Shown piece by piece: positions 16,909 to 24,748 of a DNA stretch of 64,000 bases. Position numbers and translations under genes: made by a program. This DNA is from Mycobacterium sp. URHB0044 (GTDB lineage: Bacteria; Actinomycetota; Actinomycetes; Mycobacteriales; Mycobacteriaceae): assembly GCF_000620625.1 (NCBI RefSeq), contig NZ_JIAW01000009.1, positions 1 to 64,000 on the forward strand, given 5' to 3'. The stretch's first letter is position 1. Each line of letters opens with the position of its first letter. The notes beneath the pieces were generated by a model that saw only the letters and a list, made by a program, of their open reading frames with translations, ran no database searches and had not been told where the DNA came from.

Positions 16909-18440
16909 GCGCCGGTCACATTTCCCGGGTCGCTGCGCTCCTGCCCTCCGGAATCCCCGGCGAGCGCATCCGCCAACTTGGCCAGCCCCGCGACCTTGGA
17001 CGCCTTCACCAGCACCACGTCCCCCTCGCCCAGTTCGGTTCGCAACAGCTCCAGCGCGGCGTCGGCGTCGGCGACCATCGTGGACTCACTGCCCCACGAC
17101 CCCTCCATCACCGCCCCGTGATGCATGGCGCTCATTGCCCTCCCCGTTCCGACGACGACGAGTCGAGACACATCTAAGCGCACGACCAATCGACCGATGC
17201 TGTCATGTTCGGCTATCGCGTCGTCGCCCAGTTCGGCCATCTCGCCGAGCACCGCCCAGCTGCGGCGCCGATCGCCGCCGTCGGCCGCACCGGACTTTGC
17301 CATCCAGGCGAGCGCCTTGAGCCCGGCCCGCACCGAGTCGGGGTTGGCGTTGTAGGCGTCGTTGATCACCGTCACCCCGTCGCCGCGGGTAGTCACCTGC
17401 ATGCGGTGGGCCGACACCGGCCCCGCCGCGGCCAGCGCGGCCGCGACCTGATCGAGGCTCGCTCCGCACTCGAGCGCGACGGCAGCCGCGCACATCGCGT
17501 TCGACACCTGATGGTCGCCGTGCACCGCGAGTTCGATGGGGACTTCACCCGCCGCGGCGTGCAGCGTGAACCTGGGCCGGGCCAACTCGTCGAGGACGAC
17601 GTCACCGGCCCACACGTCGGCGCCGGGCGAACGCGATACGCGGACCACCCGCGCTGCCGTCTTGTCCGCCATGGCTGCCACCGCACCGTCGTCGGCGTTG
17701 AGTATCACCACACCGGAGGACGGAACCGACTGCGCCAGTTCGGCCTTCGTCTCGGCGATGGCCTCGCGCGAGCCGAACTCGCCAAGATGCGCGGTGCCGA
17801 CGTTGAGCACCACCGCGATGGATGGCGGGGCGATCCTGGCCAGTGCGGCGATGTTGCCGCGGTGACGCGCCGACATCTCCAGGATCAAATAGTCGGTGTC
17901 GGTGGTCGCGCGCAGCACCGTCCACGGATGCCCCAACTCGTTGTTGAACGAGCCCGGTGGTGCCACCACCGTGCCCAACGGACGGAGCACGGCGGCCAAC
18001 AGGTCTTTGGTGGACGTCTTTCCCGACGAACCGGTCACCCCGACGATCGTCAATCCGCCCGCGACGAGTTCCGCCGCCACGGCGGCCGCCAGTCTGGCCA
18101 GCGCGGCCAGTACCGCAGCGCCCGCCCCGTCCGTGTCGTGCTCGAGCACCCCGGCAGCCGAGTCGACGTCGTCGCCTGCGGGTGACACCACGATGGCGGG
18201 CACGCCCACCGGACGCGCGGCGAGCACGGCCACGGCGCCTGCCGCCACTGCTGCGGGGGCGAAGTCGTGTCCATCGGACCGGGCCCCGGGAAGCGCGAGG
18301 AACAGCCCGCCCGGCGCGACGGCGCGGGAATCGAATTCGACGGAGCCGGTCACGCGGATGGTGGCGGCGTCCACGGGCGACACGTCGGCGAGCTCGCCGC
18401 CGACGATGTCCGCTATCTGGGCAAGCGTCAGGTCGATCAT
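16905..18440 (-). CDS. murF: MurF, UDP-MurNAc-tripeptide D-Ala-D-Ala ligase
   Basis: A 511-aa protein from ATG 18438-18440, overlapping murE. The ATP loop is V-T-G-S-S-G-K-T-S-T-K-D; other Mur ligase features are L-E-M-S-A-R-H-R-G-N-I and the C-terminal N-D-A-Y-N-A-N-P-D-S. It adds D-Ala-D-Ala to the UDP-MurNAc-tripeptide. The last 12 residues, G-Q-E-R-S-D-P-G-N-V-T-G-A, are encoded by a copy of the short dispersed repeat that spans the junction with mraY, so the C-terminus looks extended by repeat sequence. Confidence 0.97.
   Translation of the reverse strand: MIDLTLAQIADIVGGELADVSPVDAATIRVTGSVEFDSRAVAPGGLFLALPGARSDGHDFAPAAVAAGAVAVLAARPVGVPAIVVSPAGDDVDSAAGVLEHDTDGAGAAVLAALARLAAAVAAELVAGGLTIVGVTGSSGKTSTKDLLAAVLRPLGTVVAPPGSFNNELGHPWTVLRATTDTDYLILEMSARHRGNIAALARIAPPSIAVVLNVGTAHLGEFGSREAIAETKAELAQSVPSSGVVILNADDGAVAAMADKTAARVVRVSRSPGADVWAGDVVLDELARPRFTLHAAAGEVPIELAVHGDHQVSNAMCAAAVALECGASLDQVAAALAAAGPVSAHRMQVTTRGDGVTVINDAYNANPDSVRAGLKALAWMAKSGAADGGDRRRSWAVLGEMAELGDDAIAEHDSIGRLVVRLDVSRLVVVGTGRAMSAMHHGAVMEGSWGSESTMVADADAALELLRTELGEGDVVLVKASKVAGLAKLADALAGDSGGQERSDPGNVTGA
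16912..16949 (-). repeat. Copy of the GAGCGAAGCGACC repeat at the murF/mraY junction
   Basis: The minus strand reads GGAGGGCAGGAGCGCAGCGA followed by CCCGGGAAATGTGACCGG. It aligns with the rotated tandem unit between ctaC and asnB (GGCGGGCAGGAGCGAAGCGA then CCGGGGAATGTCACGG) with a handful of substitutions and one extra A. It encodes the last residues of MurF and ends a few bases before the mraY ATG. Comparison was by eye. Confidence 0.6.
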
Positions 18441-19969
18441 GACCGGTACCCCGCAGCCTCGAGCGACCGAGCCAACTCCTCGCGGTCATCGAACGGCCGC
18501 GTATCCCCATGGCTGGTCTGGCCAGCCTCGTGGCCCTTGCCCGCGACGAGCACCACGTCACCGTCGCCCGCCCAGCGGACGGCGTAGTCGATGGCCTCGC
18601 GCCGGTCACCGATCTCCACGACGCTGGTCGACGGGCCGGCGACCGCAGACGCGCCCTTCAGAATGGTCGCGCGGATGTCGGCGGGATCCTCGTCGCGCGG
18701 ATTGTCGTCGGTGACGACGACGAGGTCGGCGAGTTCCGCGACCACCCGGCCCATCGGTTCACGCTTGCCGGGGTCCCGGTTGCCGCCCGCGCCGAACACC
18801 ACCGCGACGCGCCCCTGGCCGCGTGCCCGCAACGTCTCGAGCACCGCCCGCAACGCGCCCGGCTTGTGTGCGTAGTCGACGAGGGCCAGGAAGTTCTGGC
18901 CGCGGTCGATCGGCTCGAGGCGGCCGGGCACGGTGGCCGTCCGCAGCCCGGGTGCGGCCTGGTCCGGCGACACGTCGACCGCGTCGAGCAGTGCCACCGC
19001 CAACAGACAGTTGGCCACGTTGTAGCGCCCGGGCAATCCGATGTGAATCCCGTGGTGCACGCCCGCGGGGTCGACGGCCAGGAACTGCTGGCCGCCCTTG
19101 TCGACGGCGCGGACTTCCTCGGCCCGCCAGCCCGCCTCGCGGTTCACAACACCGACCGTGACCGGCCGATCCGCCAGCGCCGCGATGGTGCGGCCCGCAT
19201 CGTCGTCCACGCACACCACGGAAACGTCGGCGTGCGTAGGCGATTGGGGATCGAACAACCGCGCCTTGGCCTCCAGGTAGGCCTCCATCGTGAGATGGAA
19301 GTCGAGGTGGTCACGCGACAGGTTGGTGAACCCTCCGACTTCGAAGTGCACCGCATCCACCCGCCCCAACGTCAACGCATGGCTCGACACCTCCATCACC
19401 ACGGTGTCCACTCCCCGTTCGAGCATCACGGCCAGCAACGCCTGTAGGTCCGGGGCCTCGGGGGTGGTGAGGGCACTCGGCTCGTCGCGGCCGTCGATCC
19501 TGATGCCGACCGTCCCGATCAAACCCGCCACCCGACCCGCGGCACGAAGGCCGGCCTCGACCAGATAGGTAGTCGTCGTCTTGCCGGAGGTGCCGGTGAC
19601 GCCGATGACGCGCAGCTGCCGAGACGGATGACCGTAGACGGCCGCCGCCACCTCGCCGAGCACCGTGCGCGGCGCCGGGTGGATCAGCACCGGCACGCCG
19701 ATGTCGACAGCGAGCACCTCGAGGCCGGTCGGATCGGTGAGCACCGCGACCGCACCCCGGTCCACCGCGTCGCTGGCATAGGTGGCGCCATGGACGGACG
19801 TGCCGGGCAGGGCTGCGAACAAGTCGCCCGCTTCGGCGTCCTGGCTGCGCAGCGTCACCCCGGTGACGTGGACGCCGGAGCAGTCCGATTCCGCCCATCT
19901 CATCCCGTGCACACGTCCCACCAGCGATGCGAGGTCATCCCCCTGGGGGTGGCTGGGACGCAACTTCAT
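18437..19969 (-). CDS. murE: MurE, UDP-MurNAc-tripeptide synthetase (meso-DAP adding)
   Basis: A 510-aa protein. The ATP-binding loop is V-T-G-T-S-G-K-T-T-T-T, and the substrate motif T-D-D-N-P-R-D-E-D carries the DNPR box diagnostic for meso-diaminopimelate rather than lysine. It adds meso-DAP to UDP-MurNAc-L-Ala-D-Glu. It starts 41 nt after the pbpB stop and overlaps murF by 4 nt. In M. tuberculosis several genes (Rv2159c to Rv2162c, from memory) separate murE from pbpB; none are present here. Confidence 0.97.
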   Translation of the reverse strand: MKLRPSHPQGDDLASLVGRVHGMRWAESDCSGVHVTGVTLRSQDAEAGDLFAALPGTSVHGATYASDAVDRGAVAVLTDPTGLEVLAVDIGVPVLIHPAPRTVLGEVAAAVYGHPSRQLRVIGVTGTSGKTTTTYLVEAGLRAAGRVAGLIGTVGIRIDGRDEPSALTTPEAPDLQALLAVMLERGVDTVVMEVSSHALTLGRVDAVHFEVGGFTNLSRDHLDFHLTMEAYLEAKARLFDPQSPTHADVSVVCVDDDAGRTIAALADRPVTVGVVNREAGWRAEEVRAVDKGGQQFLAVDPAGVHHGIHIGLPGRYNVANCLLAVALLDAVDVSPDQAAPGLRTATVPGRLEPIDRGQNFLALVDYAHKPGALRAVLETLRARGQGRVAVVFGAGGNRDPGKREPMGRVVAELADLVVVTDDNPRDEDPADIRATILKGASAVAGPSTSVVEIGDRREAIDYAVRWAGDGDVVLVAGKGHEAGQTSHGDTRPFDDREELARSLEAAGYRS

Positions 19970-20010
19970 GGCCTAGACACAGTACCGGCCCGGTTACCGG
20001 CACCCTCCGG

Positions 20011-21915
20011 TCACGCTTGCAGGGTCAACGGCGGACCTGGATCCGGTGACAGCGGCACGTTCTTCCGCTGCAGCAGCCAGGCGTCGATGTTGTGGATGAG
20101 CGGCGCCGCCGTCGTGCCCGGTGACCCGTCGGCGGTGCGGTGCGGGTTGTCCATCATCACGCCGACGACGTAGCGGGGGTCGTCAGCGGGCGCCATGCTC
20201 GCGAACGTGATCCAGTAGACATCGTCGTAGTAGCAGCCACAGCCCGGGTTGATCTGCTGCGCCGTTCCCGTCTTGCCCGCGATCTGGTAGCCCTCGACGG
20301 CGGCTCCCGATCCGGTGCCCTGCTGGGTGCCCTGCGGATCCTTCTGGATCGTTGCCCTCAACATGTTGCGCACGGTCCTCGCCGATTCCGGCGAGACGAC
20401 GCGCACAGCCTCCGGTCGAGGCTCGTCGACGCGGGTGCCATCGGCGGCGACGGTGGACTTGATGATGCGCGGCGGGATTCGCAGACCGTCGTTGGCGATG
20501 GCCTGGTACATCCCCGTCATCTGCAGCAGCGTCATCGAAAGGCCTTGTCCGATGGGCAAGTTGGCGAAGGAGCTACCCGACCACTGGTCGATGGGCGGCA
20601 CCAGGCCAGCGCTCTCGCCCGGCAGACCGACGCCGGTGCGCTGCCCGAGGCCGAACTTGTCGGCCATGTCGGCCCAGCGCTCCGGGCCGACCCGCTGAGC
20701 GAGCATCAGCGTGCCGACGTTGGATGACTTCCCGAACACCCCGGTGGTGGTGTACGGCATGACGCCGTGCTCCCAGGCGTCGTGCACGGTGACGCCACCC
20801 ATGTCGATGGCGCCGGGCACCTGCAACACCTCGTCGGGGTTCGTCAGGCCGAACTCGATGGCCGAGGCCGCGGTGATGATCTTGTTCACCGAACCCGGCT
20901 CGAACGGCGAGGACACCGAGAGGTTGCCGAGCTCGCGGTCTTCCTGCCTGCCGATGTCCTGCGCCGGGTCGAAGGTGTTGTCGTTGGCCATCGCCAGCAC
21001 CTCGCCGGTCTTGGCGTCGAGCACGACGCCCGACACGTTCTTGGCGCCGGAAAGCACCCGGGCCTGCTGCACCTGCTGCTGGACGTAGAACTGGATGTCG
21101 TCATCGATGGTCAGCTGGATCGTCGACCCATCCACCGCGTCGTGCCGGTTGCGGTAACTGCCGGGGATCACCACGCCGTCGGAGCCGCGGTCATACGTGA
21201 CGGAGCCGTCGGTGCCTGCCAGCTTGGCGTCGAGCGAATCCTCGAGGCCCAACAGACCGTGCCCGTCCCAGTCGATGCCGCCGACGATGTTGGCGGCCAG
21301 CGATCCACCGGGGTACTGGCGGATGTCCTGACGCTCAGCACCCACCTCGGGGTACTTCGTGGTGATCGCGTCGGAGATGGCGGGATCGACGGCGCGGGCC
21401 AGATAGACGAAGGAGTCCTTGCTCTTCAGCTTCTTGAGCACGGTCGCGGTGTTCGGCTTGTTGTTCAGCAGACCGGAGACGCCCGCGGCGATCTCGGCCA
21501 GCCGCTTGGCAGGGTCGGGTGCGTCGGGCTTCTTCGCCTTCGTCTCGGCCAGCTGCTGCTGGACCTTCGTCGGCTGGAACGTCAGTGCCCGAGCCTCGAT
21601 GGTGAACGCCAGCTTGTCGTCGTTGCGGTCGACGATGCTGCCGCGCACCGCCTTCTCCACGTCGGTGACCTTGAGCTGACCCGCCGCTTCGGCACGCAGT
21701 CCCGCCGCCTTCGGTACCTGAAGGTTGAACAGCTGCGCCGCCGCGACCAACAGCAGCAGTGCGATGACGGCGTTGCCGACCCGGTGCCGGAACGTGAATG
21801 ACGCACTGCGCGAACCGGTATCGGCCGCCGGCTCCCGGGTGCGCCTGGCCCGCGCCGAATGCGACTGGTCGTTCGACGGCTTCGGCGCCTTCGGCTTCTT
21901 GTCGGGACGGCTCAT
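20011..21915 (-). CDS. pbpB: PbpB (FtsI, PBP3), septal transpeptidase
   Basis: A 634-aa protein from ATG 21913-21915, overlapping the stop of the ftsL-like gene. A basic cytoplasmic N-terminus precedes one membrane anchor at about 48-66. The PBP dimerisation region follows (R-G-S-I-V-D-R-N). The transpeptidase motifs are complete: S342-V-N-K345, S397-S-N399 and K548-T-G550. It cross-links septal peptidoglycan as the partner of FtsW. The frame is open beyond the chosen start but lacks PBP similarity there. Confidence 0.97.
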   Translation of the reverse strand: MSRPDKKPKAPKPSNDQSHSARARRTREPAADTGSRSASFTFRHRVGNAVIALLLLVAAAQLFNLQVPKAAGLRAEAAGQLKVTDVEKAVRGSIVDRNDDKLAFTIEARALTFQPTKVQQQLAETKAKKPDAPDPAKRLAEIAAGVSGLLNNKPNTATVLKKLKSKDSFVYLARAVDPAISDAITTKYPEVGAERQDIRQYPGGSLAANIVGGIDWDGHGLLGLEDSLDAKLAGTDGSVTYDRGSDGVVIPGSYRNRHDAVDGSTIQLTIDDDIQFYVQQQVQQARVLSGAKNVSGVVLDAKTGEVLAMANDNTFDPAQDIGRQEDRELGNLSVSSPFEPGSVNKIITAASAIEFGLTNPDEVLQVPGAIDMGGVTVHDAWEHGVMPYTTTGVFGKSSNVGTLMLAQRVGPERWADMADKFGLGQRTGVGLPGESAGLVPPIDQWSGSSFANLPIGQGLSMTLLQMTGMYQAIANDGLRIPPRIIKSTVAADGTRVDEPRPEAVRVVSPESARTVRNMLRATIQKDPQGTQQGTGSGAAVEGYQIAGKTGTAQQINPGCGCYYDDVYWITFASMAPADDPRYVVGVMMDNPHRTADGSPGTTAAPLIHNIDAWLLQRKNVPLSPDPGPPLTLQA

Positions 21916-22850
21916 GCCGGAGGCTCCACGACCGGCGCTACGGGGACGTCCGCGCCAGGAGGCGGTCCTGGCAGCGGCGCGACCTCTGGCGAGGCGAGAT
22001 GCGGCACCAGGGCCGGGTCCGCCGGAGCGGGCACGGCGAGTGGAGCCGGGGCGGGGGCGGCCAGCACCACGCCGGGCACGGGCACCTCGGGGTTGGGTGT
22101 CAACGCCGGCCTCGGCGGGAGGTGGACCGTCACTTCGCGGGGTTCGACGACGCGCGGCGCGGGCGCGGCGGGGGGCGCGGGCGGAGGCTCGTCGGCCAGT
22201 GGCGAGTTCAGCGGCGGCGGCGGAACCCCTTCGGCCGGTTTGGGTGTACCCACCACCATCCAATTGCCTGCCGGGTCCTGCACCAGGTGGGCGGTGTCCT
22301 TGGACGGGATCATGCCCAGGTTGCGTGCGGCCTCGGCGAGGGCCGGCGCGGCCTGCGCCTCGAGCACGTCGCGCTCCAGCGCCTCCTTCTGCTGAAGCAG
22401 AGCCTGGTTCGTTTCGCGGATGCTGCCCAACTGATACGAGCGCTCGGCGGCGTCGGTCGACAGCCACAGCGTGACGGCGAGTCCGAGCCCGAGGGCCCCG
22501 ATCACCAGCACGACGAACGGCACCCTGGTGACGAACCTGCGCGGATCGAAATCGATGGACGCGAGTTTGACGAGCAGTCGCTCGCGTAGCGGCAGCCGAA
22601 CGACCTTGGGCGCCTTGGCTTTACGCGCCTTGGCGCGGGCCTTGGCCTGCGCGGCGTTCTTGGGCCGAGCTGGCGCGCCGGTGACCCTGGGGATGGGGCT
22701 GGTCTGCGGCGCCGAGCGGCGCGGCCGTTGCTCGCGTGTCGAGCGCCGCTTGCGGGGCGGGGCTTCCTTCGCGCGTCGTGCGGCCGGCTCGCGGGTGGCG
22801 CGACGGCGATCGTCTCTGCTGCGTACCGGATCAGGTCGCTTGGCCATCAC
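21912..22850 (-). CDS. FtsL-like membrane protein with Pro-rich tail (Rv2164c-like)
   Basis: A 312-aa protein from GTG 22848-22850 (GTGA overlap with rsmH), or ATG one codon later. Very basic cytoplasmic N-terminus (about 95 residues), one membrane helix (V-V-L-V-I-G-A-L-G-L-G-L-A), then a short coiled coil (R-E-T-N-Q-A-L-L-Q-Q-K-E-A-L-E-R) and the FtsL-like A-A-R-N-L-G-M-I-P. The remaining extracytoplasmic part, about 110 residues, is Pro/Ala-rich and low complexity. Position between rsmH and pbpB is that of ftsL. Expected to join FtsQ and a FtsB-like partner in activating FtsW-PbpB. Confidence 0.85.
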   Translation of the reverse strand: MMAKRPDPVRSRDDRRRATREPAARRAKEAPPRKRRSTREQRPRRSAPQTSPIPRVTGAPARPKNAAQAKARAKARKAKAPKVVRLPLRERLLVKLASIDFDPRRFVTRVPFVVLVIGALGLGLAVTLWLSTDAAERSYQLGSIRETNQALLQQKEALERDVLEAQAAPALAEAARNLGMIPSKDTAHLVQDPAGNWMVVGTPKPAEGVPPPPLNSPLADEPPPAPPAAPAPRVVEPREVTVHLPPRPALTPNPEVPVPGVVLAAPAPAPLAVPAPADPALVPHLASPEVAPLPGPPPGADVPVAPVVEPPA

Positions 22851-23815
22851 GGAACTTCCCTTCTGACAACCTTTTCCAGTGCTCGCAGCCGGACGGATGC
22901 GCTACGGGGATTGAGATCGAGCTCGGCGCCGCTTGCCTTCTCGGCGCCACGGGTCAGCGAAACGAAATCCGGTTCGTAGCCGGGCAATTCGACGGGAAGT
23001 CCGGACGGCGTGCGCGATGCGGTCGCGGCGGCGAACAGGCCCTTGACGATCTTGTCCTCCAAGGACTGATACGCCATGACCACGATGCGCCCGCCGGCGG
23101 GCAGTGCCGACATCGCGGCGGGAACCGCCTCGGCCAGCGAGTCGAGTTCGGCGTTGACGGCGGTGCGAAGGGCTTGGAAGGTGCGCTTGGCGGGATGGCC
23201 GCCGGTGCGGCGGGTGGCGGCGGGGATGGCGGCATACAGCAGTTCCACCAGCTCGCCGGTGGTGGCGAGCGGCTTGCTGGCGCGCTGGCGCACGATCCTG
23301 TCGGCGATCCGGGACGCGAAGCGCTCTTCCCCGAACTCCCGGAGCACACGCGTCAGCTCCCTCTTGTCATAGGTATTGAGGATCTCGGCGGCCGTCAACG
23401 GGGCGTCCGGATCCATCCGCATGTCCAGGGGCGCGTCCTTGGAGTAGGAGAAACCGCGCTCGGCCAGGTCCAACTGCATCGACGACACGCCGAGGTCGAA
23501 CAGGACGCCGTCGACCGTGGCGTCGTCGCGGTCGGCCCAATAACCGTCGTACCGCGTGCGGACGAGCGTGACCCGGTCGCCGAACGGCGCCAGCCGCTCC
23601 CCCGCGATGCGAAGGGCATTGGGATCGCGGTCGAGCCCGACCAGCCGCAACCCGGGCAGATCGGTGAGGAATCGCTCGGCGTGGCCGCCGGCGCCGAGCG
23701 TGGCGTCGACGAGGACGGCACCGGCGCCCGTCACGTCGCGGCGGGTCAGTGCGGGGGTGAGGAGTTCGACGCAACGGTCGAGCAGTACCGGGACGTGTCC
23801 GTGATCGTCGGGCAT
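22847..23815 (-). CDS. rsmH: RsmH (MraW), 16S rRNA m4C1402 methyltransferase
   Basis: A 322-aa protein from ATG 23813-23815, chosen because GGAGGAAGG lies just upstream. The SAM-binding region is D-A-T-L-G-A-G-G-H-A-E-R and G-L-D-R-D-P; family motifs include F-D-L-G-V-S-S-M-Q-L-D, M-D and G-G-H-P-A-K-R-T-F-Q-A-L-R. It N4-methylates C1402 of 16S rRNA. The frame continues upstream to ATG 23986 and encodes L-P-E-P-A-L-A-Y-F-P-N-A-R, which resembles the N-terminus I recall for M. tuberculosis RsmH. A longer 379-aa form is therefore possible. Confidence 0.92.
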   Translation of the reverse strand: MPDDHGHVPVLLDRCVELLTPALTRRDVTGAGAVLVDATLGAGGHAERFLTDLPGLRLVGLDRDPNALRIAGERLAPFGDRVTLVRTRYDGYWADRDDATVDGVLFDLGVSSMQLDLAERGFSYSKDAPLDMRMDPDAPLTAAEILNTYDKRELTRVLREFGEERFASRIADRIVRQRASKPLATTGELVELLYAAIPAATRRTGGHPAKRTFQALRTAVNAELDSLAEAVPAAMSALPAGGRIVVMAYQSLEDKIVKGLFAAATASRTPSGLPVELPGYEPDFVSLTRGAEKASGAELDLNPRSASVRLRALEKVVRREVP

Positions 23816-23960
23816 GGGAGCACCTTCCTCCAGCACCCTGGACATCGCCCGTGCATCGAGGTCCCTGTCCGAGGTCGCGGACCTGGCGTTGGGGAAGTAC
23901 GCCAGGGCCGGTTCGGGCAAGGGCCACGCTGCACGGGCTATGTCCCGGCCAGCCTCCGAA

Positions 23961-24392
23961 TCAAATGATGTCGCGCAGAGTTTCATCGCTGGCCGCGGAG
24001 AAGTTCTCTTCGTGGGTCTCCTGGTAGTCCTGCCAGGCCTGGGCGTTCCAGATTTCCAGGTACTTGATCGACCCGATCACGACGCACTCCTTGGTGAGGT
24101 TTGCGTACCGGCGGTGATCGGCCGTCAAGGTGATGCGGCCTTGAGCGTCGGGATGTTGCTCGTCGGTTGCGGCGGCCAGGTTGCGCAGGAAGGCGCGGGC
24201 ATCCGGGTTACTCCGAGACGCCTGCGTCAGCCGCTCGGCCAACGCCTCGAACTCGGCGCGTGGATAGACCGCGAGGCTGTGATCTTGACTCTTGGTGACC
24301 ATCAACCCCCCTGCCAGCGCGTCGCGGAACTTGGCGGGCAGCGTGAGCCGCCCCTTGTCGTCGAGCTTGGGCGTGTAGGTGCCGAGGAACAT
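23961..24392 (-). CDS. mraZ: MraZ, transcriptional regulator of the dcw cluster
   Basis: A 143-aa protein from ATG 24390-24392, preceded by GGGAGGTGT; the frame opens six codons earlier, but MraZ proteins start M-F-L-G-T-Y. It contains two AbrB-like SpoVT/MraZ domains: the first has D-D-K-G-R-L-T-L-P-A-K-F-R, the second D-A-Q-G-R-I-T-L-T-A-D-H-R. MraZ binds TGGGN repeats upstream of its own gene and usually represses the cluster. Matching repeats lie 75-100 nt upstream. First gene of the division cluster. Confidence 0.97.
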   Translation of the reverse strand: MFLGTYTPKLDDKGRLTLPAKFRDALAGGLMVTKSQDHSLAVYPRAEFEALAERLTQASRSNPDARAFLRNLAAATDEQHPDAQGRITLTADHRRYANLTKECVVIGSIKYLEIWNAQAWQDYQETHEENFSAASDETLRDII

Positions 24393-24408
24393 CCCGACAC
24401 CTCCCACC

Positions 24409-24425
24409 ACTCGGGAGTCCCGAGT
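24409..24425 (-). other. 17-nt palindrome in the mraZ leader
   Basis: ACTCGGGAGTCCCGAGT is a perfect 8-bp inverted repeat around one central base. It ends only a few bases upstream of the mraZ Shine-Dalgarno. As RNA it could form a tight hairpin close to the ribosome binding site; as DNA it could be a protein site. No function is shown by the sequence alone. Confidence 0.45.
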
Positions 24426-24440
24426 CGCTTCCGCCCTGCT

Positions 24441-24463
24441 GACGGAGCTCCGGTCGCTCCGTC
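24441..24463 (-). other. Hairpin in the mraZ leader
   Basis: GACGGAGC-7 nt-GCTCCGTC forms an 8-bp perfect stem in the leader between the MraZ boxes and the mraZ start. No T-tract follows on either strand, so it is not an ordinary terminator. The loop and stem include GGAGCGACCGG, faintly like the dispersed repeat core. Confidence 0.45.
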
Positions 24464-24466
24464 GGA

Positions 24467-24491
24467 CGCCACTTTACCCCACAATCCCCCA
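24467..24491 (-). promoter_or_regulatory. MraZ operator: three phased TGGGN boxes
   Basis: On the minus strand TGGGG-GATTG-TGGGG-TAAAG-TGGCG gives three boxes spaced exactly 10 bp apart. This matches the known MraZ binding site (TGGGN repeats separated by 5 nt), so MraZ probably autoregulates here. The third box is imperfect (TGGCG). Confidence 0.8.
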
Positions 24492-24527
24492 CTTTGCTCC
24501 ATCTGCTGGCAAAACTTGGGTCTCGTT

Positions 24528-24542
24528 CCCCACCGTCCACCA
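24528..24542 (-). promoter_or_regulatory. Additional TGGNG box pair upstream of mraZ
   Basis: The minus strand reads TGGTG-GACGG-TGGGG, two MraZ-like boxes at a 10-bp period, 36 nt upstream of the main operator and in the same orientation. Possibly an auxiliary MraZ site. Confidence 0.45.
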
Positions 24543-24629
24543 CTGACTGGGATTTTCTGGGGCACATGGCAGCGCCTCAACCACCGGCCATGGCGCGAAA
24601 CCGCAGTTAGACGCGGTCAGCGACGGTGG

Positions 24630-24644
24630 TGGGGCGAAGTGGGG
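24630..24644 (+). promoter_or_regulatory. Opposite-orientation TGGGG box pair
   Basis: The plus strand reads TGGGG-CGAAG-TGGGG, again with 10-bp phasing, about 140 nt from the mraZ operator. It lies in the roughly 300-nt gene-free stretch between mraZ and the terminator of the DUF3040 gene; nothing else recognisable was seen in that stretch apart from the elements listed. Confidence 0.4.
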
Positions 24645-24699
24645 CGTGGCATCTGCCGATGGGGGCTACTCCCGCGAATCCGGCGTGTCGCAGACACAT

Positions 24700-24732
24700 A
24701 AAAAGGGGTAGCTCTCGCTCGAGAGCTACCCC
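24700..24732 (-). terminator. Intrinsic terminator of the DUF3040 gene
   Basis: A perfect 12-bp stem, GGGGTAGCTCTC with its complement around a 4-nt loop, is followed on the minus strand by TTTTT. It lies 16 nt beyond the stop of the DUF3040 gene and isolates it from mraZ. It is the clearest intrinsic terminator in the window. Confidence 0.9.
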
Positions 24733-24748
24733 TGAACCGACGTGACGA

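Noticed and set aside
20011..22467. pbpB start far upstream of 21915.
   Set aside because: The added 184 codons overlap the ftsL-like gene in another frame and are Arg/Gly/Ala-rich noise; the ATGA overlap supports 21915.
24500..24700. Possible tRNA or small RNA gene upstream of mraZ.
   Set aside because: No cloverleaf, anticodon or conserved tRNA arm found; the stretch is explained by TGGGN boxes, palindromes and a terminator.
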